Assembly: GCA_963795415.1 (NCBI GenBank)
Contig: CAWCHQ010000003.1
Span: 124,001-188,000, forward strand
Direction of reading: 5' to 3'
Origin: CAVSUZ01 sp963795415
Lineage (GTDB): Bacteria > Pseudomonadota > Alphaproteobacteria > Acetobacterales > Acetobacteraceae
Length of the DNA: 64,000 nucleotides
The position numbers were made by a program, and so were the translations under genes. The notes beneath the pieces were generated by a model. The model did not search any database. It had not been told where the DNA came from and saw only the letters and a program-made list of their open reading frames with translations. Shown here piece after piece: positions 1 through 9,079 of the stretch (the stretch's first letter is position 1; the number at the start of each line of letters is the position of its first letter).

Positions 1-102
1 CGCTCATTGCCTGGCAGGTGGCCGAGGCGCGGTCCTTGAGCCGGCATCGGGGAGCCGATGAACAGACGCCGCGAAGCCAGGCTACAAAGCGCGCGCCGTA
101 GA

Positions 103-178
103 TTAGCGCGTGAATCTGCTCTAAAACAATGAGTATTAGAGCGTTTCGAGCTGATACAGTCAGCCTGAAACTGCTTTA
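103..178. repeat. Interspersed palindromic repeat, family A, copy 1 (partial)
   Basis: The stretch contains half of hairpin A (GCGTGAATCTGCTCTA) followed by hairpin B (GAGCGTTTC, then CAGCCTGAAACTGC). The same order is seen in reverse complement at 54119-54234 and in related form at 3367-3471 and 21729-21790. The right end supplies the TAA stop codon of the minus-strand mlaF gene, whose stop is at 176-178. The element may work as a terminator or be a miniature transposon remnant; the sequence alone does not decide. Confidence 0.75.
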
Positions 179-952
179 GCGCCGCAGCGCCATCTGGATC
201 GGCCCGTCGCGCCGGCCGTGCGTGAACTGATCCACCACCTCGTTGCCGCTCTCCATCAGAGCCGATGGCGGTCCCTGCCAGACGATCCGGCCCTCGTACA
301 GCATGGCGATGCGGTCGCCGATCCGCCGCGCACTCGCCATGTCGTGGGTGATCGCGATGGCCGTGCTTCCAAGCCGCTTTACACAGTCGACGACGAGCCC
401 GTCGATGACCGCGCCCATGATCGGATCAAGTCCGGTGGTCGGCTCGTCGAAAAACAGGATGTCGGGCTGCGCCGCGATGGCCCGCGCCAGCGCGACCCGC
501 TTTTGCATCCCTCCCGATAACTCGGCCGGGTAAAGCCGCCCCACTTCCGGCCCGAGCCCGACCTGCGCCAGATAGGCTTCAGCTTTCGCACGCCCCTCCC
601 GCCGGGGAATCGTGTGCCGCGCCAGCAGCCCGAACGCGACGTTCTCCCAGACCGGCAGGCTGTCGAACAACGCGCCGTTCTGAAACAACATGCCGATCTG
701 CGCACGCATGGTTTCTCGCGTCGCGCGGGGGAGACGCAAAATGTCGCGTCCGTCGATTTCAATCGCGCCCTCGTCGGGCTCTATCAGGCCCAGGATGCAT
801 TTCAGCAGCACCGACTTGCCGCTGCCCGATCCGCCGATGACGACCACCGATGTGTGCGGCATCACGTCCAGATCCAGCCCGTCCAGCACCACCTTGTCGC
901 CGAAGCTCTTGGACAGCCCGCGAATGCGGATCTTCGGAGCCGCGTCGCTCAT
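176..952 (-). CDS. mlaF: MlaF, ATPase of the Mla phospholipid ABC transporter
   Basis: A 258-residue ABC ATPase. Visible motifs are Walker A GGSGSGKS (about 40-47), Q-loop MLFQNGALFDSL (88-99), signature LSGGMQKRVALARA (145-158), Walker B ILFFDEPTTG (165-174) and the switch histidine in ITHD. The Q-loop sequence FQNGALFDSL is typical of the MlaF/Ttg2A subfamily. With MlaE it forms the inner-membrane complex that moves phospholipids between outer and inner membrane. The ATG overlaps the mlaE stop codon by four bases (ATGA), so the two are translationally coupled. The other subunits (MlaD, MlaC, MlaB) are not in the window. The stop codon lies in a palindromic repeat. Confidence 0.93.
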   Translation of the reverse strand: MSDAAPKIRIRGLSKSFGDKVVLDGLDLDVMPHTSVVVIGGSGSGKSVLLKCILGLIEPDEGAIEIDGRDILRLPRATRETMRAQIGMLFQNGALFDSLPVWENVAFGLLARHTIPRREGRAKAEAYLAQVGLGPEVGRLYPAELSGGMQKRVALARAIAAQPDILFFDEPTTGLDPIMGAVIDGLVVDCVKRLGSTAIAITHDMASARRIGDRIAMLYEGRIVWQGPPSALMESGNEVVDQFTHGRRDGPIQMALRR

Positions 953-1734
953 CGCGTAAAAAACAGCTCGGTCAGGATGTAATCGAAAGCCAGGATCAGG
1001 ATGGAGGCCGACACCACGGCGGAAGTCGTGGCGGAACCGACGCCCTGCGCGCCGCCCCGGCTGCGGTAGCCCTGATAACAGCCCAGCAGCGCGATCAGGA
1101 ACCCGAACACCGCCGCCTTCACCAGCCCCGAGACGACATCACTGGTGCGAAGGAAACTGAACGTGCTGGACAGATAGGCGCTGATGCCGAAGCCGAGCTT
1201 GAGGTTCGAAACGATGAACCCGCCCATCACGCCGAGAATGTCCGCCACCACGACCAGGAAGGGCAGAGCGATCACGCCGGCCAGCAGCCGCGGAGCGACC
1301 AGGTACTTCACCGGGTTTGTGGAGAGCGTGCTCAGGGCATCGATCTGGTCCGTCACCCGCATGGTGCCGATCTCGGCCGCCGTTGCGGCCCCGATCCGGC
1401 CCGCGACCATCAGGCCCGCCAGAACCGGCCCCAGCTCACGCGTGATGGAAATGACCACCACATTGGCTACGGCGCTGCCCGCGTTGAAGCGCGAAAATCC
1501 GGTATAGGTCTGCAGCGCCAGCACCATCCCGGTGAAAATCGCGGTCAGGGCCACTACCGGTAGGCTGAAGAATGCCATTTCGATCAGCACGCCGATGAAC
1601 ACGCGCAGGTAGAATGGCGGGCGCAGGAGATGGCCAAGCCCGGAAACCCCGAACAGCACCAGGCTGCCCGCGGTCCGGCAAGCTGCAAACGCCGCGCGCC
1701 CGATGGCGGCGAGGCCATCCAGAATGGTGCTCAC
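949..1734 (-). CDS. mlaE: MlaE, permease of the Mla phospholipid ABC transporter
   Basis: A 261-residue polytopic membrane protein of the MlaE/DUF140 permease family, close to the usual length of 255-265. It carries the family segment around GTMRVTDQIDALSTLSTNP followed by VKYLVAPR, and about five or six hydrophobic helices. It is the inner-membrane partner of MlaF. It starts with GTG, overlapping the alr stop codon by four bases (GTGA), and its own stop overlaps the mlaF start (ATGA). The run alr-mlaE-mlaF is therefore one transcription unit. Confidence 0.92.
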   Translation of the reverse strand: MSTILDGLAAIGRAAFAACRTAGSLVLFGVSGLGHLLRPPFYLRVFIGVLIEMAFFSLPVVALTAIFTGMVLALQTYTGFSRFNAGSAVANVVVISITRELGPVLAGLMVAGRIGAATAAEIGTMRVTDQIDALSTLSTNPVKYLVAPRLLAGVIALPFLVVVADILGVMGGFIVSNLKLGFGISAYLSSTFSFLRTSDVVSGLVKAAVFGFLIALLGCYQGYRSRGGAQGVGSATTSAVVSASILILAFDYILTELFFTR

Positions 1735-2837
1735 GCGGCGCGATAAATCCGATGAAACCGGCGTCCCAGCGATGTCAGCACTTCATAGCCGTTGGTGCCG
1801 GCCGCGGCCGCCACATCGTCCGGCGTCTGGCCGGGACCGATCAGGTCCAGCCATTCGCCCGGTTGAACACCTGGGTGCTCGGTCACATCAAAGGTGGCGA
1901 GGTCCATGGACACACGCCCTACCAGCGGGACCGCCCGCCCGTCAAAGACTGCGCTCCCGCGGTTCGAGAAGGACCGGTGCAACCCATCCGCATAGCCGAT
2001 GGCCGCGGTGGCGATCCGGCTGAGCCGCCGCGCCCGCCACGTGGCGTTGTAGCCAACGGTGTCGCCTGGCCCGATCTCCCGCACCGCCAGCACGCGTGCT
2101 CGCAACCGCACCGTCTGACGCATGGGGTTCGCGCGGCCGGGGGTGGGGTTGAGCCCATAGAGCGCCGCGCCGGGGCGGGCGAGGTCCGATCCGAACGCCT
2201 CGCCGAGGAAAATACCGGAGGAATTCGCGAGACTGCGCAGGGCTTTGGGCAGCGCCGCGCAGGCGGCTGCGAAACGGCCGCGCTGCAGTTCATTCACCGG
2301 ATCGTCCGGAAGCTCGGAGGAAACCAGATGTGTCATGACGTAGCGCACATCGAGGTCGGCAAAGCGGCTTCGCTCCTCCGCCAATGTCGAGACCTCGCGC
2401 ATGCTCAGCCCCAGCCGCGCCATTCCGGTGTCAACATGCAGAATAGCCGGCAGCCGCCGCTCCAGGCTCCGCGCCGCCGCCGACCATTCCCCGATCTCGG
2501 CCAGCGATCCCAGGACCGGAACGAGATCGTGGGCTGCATAGTCCGAAGCTGCACCGGGAAATAGTCCATTCAGAACCCCAACCATGGCGCCGGTCAGACG
2601 ATTCCGGAGCGCAATCGCCTCATCGGGCAACGCGACGAAGAAGTGCTGGCACCCGGCGGCGAACAGCGCCGGCGCAACCCGCTCCGCCCCGAGCCCATAC
2701 GCATCCGCCTTCACTACGCCGGCTACCGGGCCCGACGCATGCCTGGCCCGGAGAATCTCCCAATTGGCAATGATCGCGTCTAGATTTACCTCCAGAACCG
2801 CCCCGCCCCGGATTTCCGGCATGAGATTATCCGCCAC
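1731..2837 (-). CDS. alr: Alanine racemase
   Basis: A 368-residue fold-type III PLP enzyme that interconverts L- and D-alanine for peptidoglycan. The PLP-binding lysine lies in VVKADAYGLG (K43). The motif VGYNATW holds the catalytic tyrosine of the C-terminal domain, and the segment RVSMDLATFDVT is typical of Alr. Length is normal. It lies between an ABM-like small gene 15 bases upstream and mlaE downstream (4-base overlap). In many alphaproteobacteria alr is next to dnaB and radA; here dnaB is 0.6 kb upstream, but radA is about 18 kb away on the opposite strand. Confidence 0.95.
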   Translation of the reverse strand: MADNLMPEIRGGAVLEVNLDAIIANWEILRARHASGPVAGVVKADAYGLGAERVAPALFAAGCQHFFVALPDEAIALRNRLTGAMVGVLNGLFPGAASDYAAHDLVPVLGSLAEIGEWSAAARSLERRLPAILHVDTGMARLGLSMREVSTLAEERSRFADLDVRYVMTHLVSSELPDDPVNELQRGRFAAACAALPKALRSLANSSGIFLGEAFGSDLARPGAALYGLNPTPGRANPMRQTVRLRARVLAVREIGPGDTVGYNATWRARRLSRIATAAIGYADGLHRSFSNRGSAVFDGRAVPLVGRVSMDLATFDVTEHPGVQPGEWLDLIGPGQTPDDVAAAAGTNGYEVLTSLGRRFHRIYRAA

Positions 2838-2852
2838 GATCCAGAGGCAAGG

Positions 2853-3185
2853 TCACCAGGCGCGGGTGTTGGTCGAAGGCGGCGCGTCTTCAAGGACCTC
2901 ATAATGTTGAACCGTCGAATCGAAGTCGATCAGGGCGGCCACAGCACCTGGTTCGACGATGGCCTTCGCGATATCGTCTCCGGCAAAATGACGAATCGCG
3001 TCGGTCAACTCCCAACGGGTCAGGACCAGGAACTCGATCATCGCCTCGACCTTACGCCTGCTGAGGTGGCCCCCCAGGAATCCAGGGAGCCGCACCAGTT
3101 CAGGTAGGACATTCATCCGGAAATGCGCCGGGTAGGCACCAGGTCTGGAAGATGATGCGCGGCCCCGCCATTCCCGAATGATCAT
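2853..3185 (-). CDS. Small antibiotic-biosynthesis-monooxygenase (ABM) fold protein
   Basis: A 110-residue protein beginning MIIREWRGRASS. The open frame runs further upstream, but that part is repeat DNA. This ATG has GGGAG upstream, so I take it as the start. The pattern (an opening beta strand IIREWRG, then LPGFLGGHLSRR, then EFLVLTRWE and a C-terminal VQHYEVLED) fits the dimeric ferredoxin-like ABM/EthD fold. Members are haem- or quinone-type monooxygenases or have no known activity, so the substrate is unknown. It is probably the first gene of the alr-mlaE-mlaF unit. Confidence 0.72.
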   Translation of the reverse strand: MIIREWRGRASSSRPGAYPAHFRMNVLPELVRLPGFLGGHLSRRKVEAMIEFLVLTRWELTDAIRHFAGDDIAKAIVEPGAVAALIDFDSTVQHYEVLEDAPPSTNTRAW

Positions 3186-3251
3186 CTGGAACTCCCGTTC
3201 AGCTCGGCGCTTCTTTACGCAGGAATATGGAAGGGAATTTAGTATCCTGCC

Positions 3252-3313
3252 CCCGAAGTTCGCCGCACTCTGCGGCGGACGAGGGATAAGCAGCCACAGA
3301 AAACACAAAAGCG
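3252..3313. repeat. Dispersed repeat family C, copy beside family B
   Basis: The sequence CCGAAGTTCGCCGCACTCTG, with GCGGCGGAC after it, contains a GTTCGCCGC / GCGGCGGAC inverted pair and then GGATAAGCAG. The same block recurs three times between 23995 and 24460 downstream of radA. In two places (here and at 24399-24528) it is followed in the same order by the TGTCCCGAATCGG palindrome of family B. No coding role is visible. Confidence 0.7.
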
Positions 3314-3369
3314 AGTGTCCCGAATCGGGCGCCAATCCGCGATGGCTAACTTCCGATTCGGGACACTAG
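3314..3369. repeat. Palindromic repeat family B, copy 1
   Basis: A stem of AGTGTCCCGAATCGG pairs with CCGATTCGGGACACT about 25 bases later. A second copy is at 24471-24528. The right end runs directly into family A copy 2, sharing the bases CTAG. It lies between the dnaB stop and the ABM-like gene, so it may act as a transcription boundary, although no T-run follows. Confidence 0.75.
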
Positions 3370-3471
3370 AGCAGATCGCGCTTGACTGGAAATGCTTGCA
3401 TTTCCAGGAGTGCGTAAATCTGCTCGCGAGAACGAGTGCAGAGCGTGTTCAGTCATCCTGAACACGCTCTA
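3367..3471. repeat. Interspersed palindromic repeat family A, copy 2
   Basis: Two hairpins lie in tandem. Hairpin A runs from TAGAGCAGATCGCGCTTGAC to AATCTGCTC, and its inner part GGAAATGCTTGCATTTCC is itself palindromic. Hairpin B is AGAGCGTGTTCAG / CTGAACACGCTCT. The right-hand TA is inside the TAG stop codon of dnaB (stop complement at 3469-3471). The full-length copy at 54119-54234 has the same arrangement. Confidence 0.8.
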
Positions 3472-4963
3472 GTCATCACCGCTATGTGCCTGATCCAGAT
3501 CCGCGTAGCGGGTGAACTCCGCCTCGAAGAACAGGTCGATCTTCCCCGTGGGACCGTGCCGCTGCTTGGCGATGATCAGCTCCGCCTTGTTGTGCACCGC
3601 CTCCATGTCGCGCTGCCATTTCTCGTGCTGCGCATGAAACTTATCATCCGAATCGAACGCCATCTGTTTCGGTTCGCGCTGCTTCAGATAATACTCATCC
3701 CGATAGATGAACGTCACGCTATCCGCGTCCTGCTCGATCGTTCCCGACTTCGCGCAGGTCAGCGAGCTGCGGCCGCTTGTCCTCGCGGTTCTCCACCGCC
3801 CGCGAAAGCTGCGACAACGCCAGCACCGGCACCGCCAGTTCCTTCGCGATCGCCTTCAACCCCTGCGTGATCTGGCTGATCTCCAGCACCCGGTTTTCCG
3901 GCCGTGTGCCGGCGGCAGGACGCATCAGCTGCAAATAATCGATCACCACCAGGGCCAGCCCCTTCGTGCGCTTCAGCCGCCGACACCGCGTCCGCAGTGC
4001 GGAAAGCGTGATTGCCGGCGTGTCGTCGATCTGGATCGGCAGTGATGCGATTTCGCGGCTCACCTGCACGAAGCGGTCAAAATCCCGCTGGCCGATTTCA
4101 CCGCGCCTGATCCGGTCGCCGGAAATCCGCGCCTCTTCCGAGAGCAGGCGTGTGGCCAGCTGCTCCGCGCTCATCTCCAGGGAGAACAGGGCGACGCTCT
4201 GCCTGGATACCGCGGCGGCATCGTCACGCTGCGCATCCCGGACCAGCGCCTTGGCTGCCTCGAACGCGATCTTTGTCGCCAGGGCGGTCTTACCCATTCC
4301 CGGGCGCCCGGCCAGGATCACCAGGTCAGACGGGTGCAGCCCGCCGGTCTTGGCGTCCATGTCACGAAGTCCGGTCGTCAGACCCGAGACGTGCCCCGAA
4401 CGGCGGAACGCCCGCTCAGCCCCTTGTATGGCCTCCGTCAACGCGCGCTCGAAACTGACGAACCCTCCGCCCGTGCCGCCATCCGTTGCGAGCTGAAAAA
4501 GCTGCTGTTCGGCCGCCTCGATCTGGGAGGCGCCATCCAGCTCGGGGTCTGCACCGAAGGCGTTGTTGACGACGGTCTCGCCAACGTCGATCAGTTGCCG
4601 CCGCAGCCATGCATCGTAGATTGCACGGCCATACTCGCCGGCGTTGATGATCCCCACCATCGCCGACAGAAGCTGGGCGAGATAGGCTGTGCCGCCCACC
4701 TCCTCGAGAATGCCGGAGTGCTCGAACTCCGCTCGCAGCGTCACCCCGTCGGCCAGCTGCCCGGCCTCGATGCGCCGGGCGATCGCCTGGTAGATCCGCC
4801 CATGGATCGGATCGGCGAAATGTTCCGGAATCAGGAACTCCGAGACCCTCTCATAGGCCTTGTTGTTCGCCAGCAGGGCGCCAAGCAGCGCCTGCTCTGC
4901 CTGAACATTCGAGGGTGGCAGCCGCTGCGATAACCCAAGGAAGGGCGAATCGATGGAGTTCAC
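3469..4963 (-). CDS. dnaB: Replicative DNA helicase DnaB (one-base frameshift in this sequence)
   Basis: Replicative helicase with an N-terminal domain (about 15-120), linker helix and RecA-like domain. Walker A GRPGMGKT is at 219-226 and Walker B VVIDYLQL at 339-346. Reading in one frame ends prematurely after ADLREVG. Removing one base near 3748 gives ADLRESGTIEQDADSVTFIY, the family's expected motif, and continues to a normal C-terminus of 497 residues in total. On the coding strand the repair changes GAAGTC to GAGTC. The gene is essential, so I regard the frameshift as a probable sequence error. The stop codon is provided by a palindromic repeat. Confidence 0.93.
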
Positions 4964-5107
4964 GGGTTCGTCATACTACCGTCAGCGGCGCGCCGACACA
5001 CGCCCAGCCTGTGGACAGCTGTGGATAGCGGGGATGACCGTGGTGGGCCTTGAGGCAGGACACCGCGGGTGACAGTCTGGATGGAAGGAAATACGGGAGG
5101 AACCGTA

Positions 5108-6445
5108 GTGCAAGCATTGACGCGGCGCCAATCGCTGGAACTGGGTGGTGGATTGATTGCAGCGGCCGCATTGGGCGCGAGCCGCGCCGGCGCCGCGATC
5201 CCGGCTGCCGACGTGAAACCGCCCTCGCTGCCGATCGAACAAGGCGCCCGGCTGCACATTCTGCGTCCGACCAAATACGTCGACGCGGACGAAATGATCT
5301 TCCTTGAAAACACCAGGCGCTTCACGGATGAGACCGGCGTTCCGGCGAAGGTCGATTTCGTCAACTGGCCGGACATGCCGACCCAGACGGCCATCGCCGC
5401 CAACACCAATGCCGGCCCGGACGTGATCATCGGCTTCGGGCCCGATCCACATCTTTTCACCAGCAAGCTGATCGAGGTGTCGGATATCGCCGAATACCTC
5501 GGCGCCCGTTATGGCGGCTGGTACAGCCTTGCGGAATTGTATGGAAGGAAGTGGGACGGCAAAAACTGGATCGCACTGCCGATGGGCGGATCGACCGGCC
5601 CGTGCGTGTATCGGATGTCCTGGGTCAAGCAGGCCGGTTTCGATGCCATCCCGAGCGATCTGAACCAGTTCCTGCAGCTTTGCCAAAGCCTGAAGAAGAT
5701 TGATCATCCGTGCGGCTTTGCATTGAGCCACGCGGTCGGCGACGCCCCGGGCTACGCCAACTGGCTGCTATGGTCGCACGACGCGTATCTGGTCGATGAG
5801 CAGGGCAAAGTTGCGCTTGATTCGCAGGAAACCAGGCGAGCGATAGAATATGCGCAGGAAATGCAGCCGATAATGATTTCGGGCACGATGGCCTGGGATG
5901 GAGCGAGCAACAACAAGGCTTATATCGCCGGCCAGATCGGGCTGACCCAGAACGGCGTTTCGATCTATTATGTGCTGAAGAACTCCAAGGATCCGGAGCT
6001 GCAGGAACGGGCCGCGGATACCAATCACGCGATTATGCCGATGGGCGCGGCGAAGGCGCCGCCCGAATCAGCACTTACGCTGAACGCAATGGTTTTTCAT
6101 TACACGAAATACCCGAATGCGGCGAAGGAGTATCTGCGCTTCATGATGGAAGCCCCACAATACGACAAATGGTTGAGCGGCTGTCTTGGTTACTGGTCGC
6201 AGCCGCTGAAGGCTTACTCGCAGAGCGCGATCTGGACGTCCGACCCGAAGCTGGCGGTCTATCGCACGGCGATGGAGACACCGTTTTACGACGGCTACAA
6301 GGGCCCGATCACTGCCGCCGCGGGCGCCGTTCTGGACAACTGGGTGCTGGTGGACATGTTCGCTAAGGCCGTCACCGGAGCTGCCACGCCGGATACGGCA
6401 CTGAAGGACGCGATAAGGGCCGCCAAGCGGTATTATAAGGCCTGA
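5108..6445 (+). CDS. ABC sugar-type solute-binding protein (family 1), orphan
   Basis: A 445-residue periplasmic binding protein. The likely start is GTG at 5108, with GGGAGG six bases upstream, giving MQALTRRQSLELGGG. The twin-arginine-like RRQ followed by a hydrophobic stretch to SRAGAA suggests a Tat or Sec signal. The body has the family 1 pattern (NTRRFTDETGVPAKVDF, NAGPDVIIGFG, GWYSLAELYG, PMGGSTGPCVYR, LRFMMEAPQYDKWLSG). It would deliver a carbohydrate or related solute to an ABC importer. No permease or ATPase adjoins it: the neighbours are dnaB (divergent) and a CFA-type gene (convergent). Confidence 0.85.
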   Translation: MQALTRRQSLELGGGLIAAAALGASRAGAAIPAADVKPPSLPIEQGARLHILRPTKYVDADEMIFLENTRRFTDETGVPAKVDFVNWPDMPTQTAIAANTNAGPDVIIGFGPDPHLFTSKLIEVSDIAEYLGARYGGWYSLAELYGRKWDGKNWIALPMGGSTGPCVYRMSWVKQAGFDAIPSDLNQFLQLCQSLKKIDHPCGFALSHAVGDAPGYANWLLWSHDAYLVDEQGKVALDSQETRRAIEYAQEMQPIMISGTMAWDGASNNKAYIAGQIGLTQNGVSIYYVLKNSKDPELQERAADTNHAIMPMGAAKAPPESALTLNAMVFHYTKYPNAAKEYLRFMMEAPQYDKWLSGCLGYWSQPLKAYSQSAIWTSDPKLAVYRTAMETPFYDGYKGPITAAAGAVLDNWVLVDMFAKAVTGAATPDTALKDAIRAAKRYYKA

Positions 6446-6453
6446 GCAGCTTC

Positions 6454-7725
6454 CTATGTTGAGCGCCTGAGCTCCGACGTCCGCTGCTGCGCCGCCGGCG
6501 CAGCGGCGTTGTCGTTTGCGGTGATGTAATCCCGCGTCAGCGGCACGGCATCCTGCTTGTGCGTCAGCTGGATCTGGAACACCATCATGTTTTCGCGACG
6601 GAACGAAAGCTCGGCGCCGGCAAGATAGAACTCGAACATCCGGCAGAAGCGCTCGTCGTAGATCGCCGCGATCGTGTCGCGGTTCGCCGCGAACCGCCGG
6701 CGCCAGTTCCGCAGGGTCTCGGCGTAGTGCAGCCGAAGGATCTCAATATCTGTGACCAGCAGACGCGATTTTTCGATCCGCGGAAGAACCTCGGACAGAG
6801 CAGGACAGTAGCCGCCCGGGAAGATGTATTTGTTGATCCATGGGTTGCTGACACCGGGAACTTCGTTGCGGCCAATGGCGTGCAGCAGCGCAACCCCATC
6901 AGGGTCCAGGCAACGCGCCACGGTTTCGAAGAATTGCTTGTAATGCCCCACCCCGACATGCTCGAACATGCCGACCGAAACGATCCGGTCGAAGCGCTGC
7001 TGGACCGATCGGTAGTCCAGCAATTCAAAGCGCACGCGGTCCGCCAGTCCTTCCGCCTCGGCCCGTGCGCGGGATTCGTTCAACTGCTCGGTTGACAGCG
7101 TAACGCCTAGCACGCGCGCCCCGTAGTCGCGGGCCAGCGTCAGCGCAAGGCCGCCCCATCCACTGCCGATATCCAGCACGCTCAGGTCCGGGCGGTCGAG
7201 GCATAGCTTCGCCGCGATATGGCGCTTCTTCGCAATCTGGGCTTCCTCCAGCGTTTCATCGCCACGCGGGAAATAGGCGCAGGAATACTGCCGGTCGCGA
7301 TCAAGGAACAGACTATATAGCCGCCCGTTCAGATCATAATGATGCGCCACATTGCGCCGCGCACGTGGCGCCGGATTGTACTGGTCGATCCGGCGCTTCG
7401 CCCGCAGCACGGCGGCTTGGATGCTGGCAATCGGGTGCTTGTTCCCGCCGGCCATGAGGTTGGTCACAACAAGATCCAGCACGTCGTAAATGCTGCAACC
7501 TTCCGGCTCCAGTAATCCATCCATGTACGCCTCGCCGAACGACACTGCGGGCGTCAGCACCAGGCGCTGGACAGTTCCCCTGTCCTTCAGGCGGAACGCG
7601 ACCTGCTGGCCAGAGTCGGGCGGCCCGGCATAGATACTGGTCGTACCATCAGGCCAGAACACGGTAAGCCGTCCCATCCTGACGAACCGCTTCAGAATGG
7701 TGTGCAGTGCTGTCTGCATCTTCAT
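6454..7725 (-). CDS. Cyclopropane-fatty-acyl-phospholipid synthase family methyltransferase
   Basis: A 423-residue SAM-dependent enzyme of the CFA synthase family. The N-terminal lipid-binding part is followed by YSCAYFPRGDETLEEAQ and the SAM site VLDIGSGWGGLALTLA. MFEHVGVGHYKQFF and the C-terminal RRENMMVFQIQL also match the family. It would methylenate or methylate unsaturated acyl chains of membrane phospholipids. Start MKMQTALHTIL at 7725 is preferred because AAGGGG precedes it; the longer frame overlaps the upstream gene. It is the last gene of a possible run glycosyltransferase-asnB-pyrC-cfa. Confidence 0.88.
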   Translation of the reverse strand: MKMQTALHTILKRFVRMGRLTVFWPDGTTSIYAGPPDSGQQVAFRLKDRGTVQRLVLTPAVSFGEAYMDGLLEPEGCSIYDVLDLVVTNLMAGGNKHPIASIQAAVLRAKRRIDQYNPAPRARRNVAHHYDLNGRLYSLFLDRDRQYSCAYFPRGDETLEEAQIAKKRHIAAKLCLDRPDLSVLDIGSGWGGLALTLARDYGARVLGVTLSTEQLNESRARAEAEGLADRVRFELLDYRSVQQRFDRIVSVGMFEHVGVGHYKQFFETVARCLDPDGVALLHAIGRNEVPGVSNPWINKYIFPGGYCPALSEVLPRIEKSRLLVTDIEILRLHYAETLRNWRRRFAANRDTIAAIYDERFCRMFEFYLAGAELSFRRENMMVFQIQLTHKQDAVPLTRDYITANDNAAAPAAQQRTSELRRST

Positions 7726-7744
7726 TGCCCCTTTATCAGCGTTC

Positions 7745-9067
7745 CTAACGGAACCGGACCAGCCGACCTTTTGGCGATCCAAACACCTCGTCTTCACGCA
7801 TCACCACCATGCCGCGCACGATCGTGGCCGCCGGCCAGCCGGTGACACGCATGCCGGCGAACGGCGTCCAGCCACAGGGCGAGGCGATCCAAAACTCCTC
7901 GATCCGGCACTGGCGCTTCATGTCCACCAGTGTGAAATCGGCGTCAAAGCCGGCTGCCAGCCGCCCCTTGCCGACCACGCCGTAAACCCGCGCCGGTCCC
8001 GCGCACATCAAATCGGCCAGGCGTCCCAAAGACAACCGCCCCGCGTTCACATGATCGAGCATCACTGGCACAATCGTTTGAACGCCGGTCAGGCCGGCGG
8101 CGGTGTCGGGCCAGGGCAGTTCCTTTTTTTCGCGCGAATGCGGCGCGTGATCGGATCCGACCGTATCCACCGTGCCGTCCTGAATGGCACGCCAGGCGGC
8201 GTCATGGTGCCGCTGGTCCCGGATCGGCGGGTTCATCACCGCGTAACCTCGCAGCGTTTCGTACGCCTCGGGTGCGATCTGTGTGAGATGATTGACCAGC
8301 AGTTCGCACGTAGCGACGTCGCGGAAGTCCTTGAGGTACTCAAGCTCCTCCGCCGTCGATACGTGCAGAATATGTGCTGGCCGGCCGGTCGCGCGTGCGA
8401 GCGCCATCAGGCGACGGGTACCCAGAAAGGCCGTTTCCACATCCCGCCATTCCATGTGACAGCGATACGGATCGCCACGTTTGAACATGCTCTTGCGGTC
8501 CTGCAGGCGGTACTCGTCTTCGCTGTGATAGGCGATGCGGCGACGCCCGGCGCGCATGACGCGTTCCAGATGTTCGTCGTCCTCTACCAACAGATCGCCG
8601 GTCGATGATCCGGCAAAGATCTTTATCGCGCACACACCGCGTCCGGTTTCCAGTGCCGCGAGCTCGCCGATATTCGTCTTGGTCCCGCCGACATAAAGGC
8701 CGATGTCGCACCACGACTCGCGCTCGACATATTCCTGCTTCCAGGCGAGCCGAGCCGCGTCGGTGATAGACGGCGCGGTGTTCGGCATGTCGAAGACGGC
8801 AGCAAGCCCGCCGAGCACGGCGGCCTTCGTGCCGGTCGGGATGGTTTCGACCGTCTTGTCCCCGGGATCGCGCAGATGCACGTGGCTGTCGATCAGCCCG
8901 GGCAGCACGTGCAGCCCCCGCGCATCGAAGATGTTATCGGCCGTCGCGGATGACGGAATGCCAAGCTCGGCTACCTTGCCCCGCAGCACGCCGACATCCG
9001 TTTCCTCCATACCCCATGGGAGAACGCAGGTGCCGTTGCGGATGATAAGATCGTAGTGTGCTTGCAT
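7745..9067 (-). CDS. Class I dihydroorotase-type amidohydrolase
   Basis: A 440-residue amidohydrolase. The metal site HxH is in IDSHVHLRDPG (H62, H64), the likely carbamylated lysine in AIKIFAGSSTGDL, and the catalytic aspartate in TVGSDHAPHSREKK. These fit a class I dihydroorotase, which forms dihydroorotate in pyrimidine synthesis. Allantoinases and hydantoinases share these motifs, so the substrate is not certain; no other pyr gene adjoins. It lies 12 bases downstream of the asparagine synthase. Confidence 0.85.
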   Translation of the reverse strand: MQAHYDLIIRNGTCVLPWGMEETDVGVLRGKVAELGIPSSATADNIFDARGLHVLPGLIDSHVHLRDPGDKTVETIPTGTKAAVLGGLAAVFDMPNTAPSITDAARLAWKQEYVERESWCDIGLYVGGTKTNIGELAALETGRGVCAIKIFAGSSTGDLLVEDDEHLERVMRAGRRRIAYHSEDEYRLQDRKSMFKRGDPYRCHMEWRDVETAFLGTRRLMALARATGRPAHILHVSTAEELEYLKDFRDVATCELLVNHLTQIAPEAYETLRGYAVMNPPIRDQRHHDAAWRAIQDGTVDTVGSDHAPHSREKKELPWPDTAAGLTGVQTIVPVMLDHVNAGRLSLGRLADLMCAGPARVYGVVGKGRLAAGFDADFTLVDMKRQCRIEEFWIASPCGWTPFAGMRVTGWPAATIVRGMVVMREDEVFGSPKGRLVRFR

Positions 9068-9079
9068 TGGAAGCGCCTT

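Noticed and set aside
1..102. A gene at the left edge
   Set aside because: No frame here is long enough or similar to a known protein.
3469..4963. Programmed frameshift or intein in dnaB
   Set aside because: No slippery heptamer or intein motifs are seen; the same kind of one-base insertion recurs in eight genes, so an artefact is simpler.
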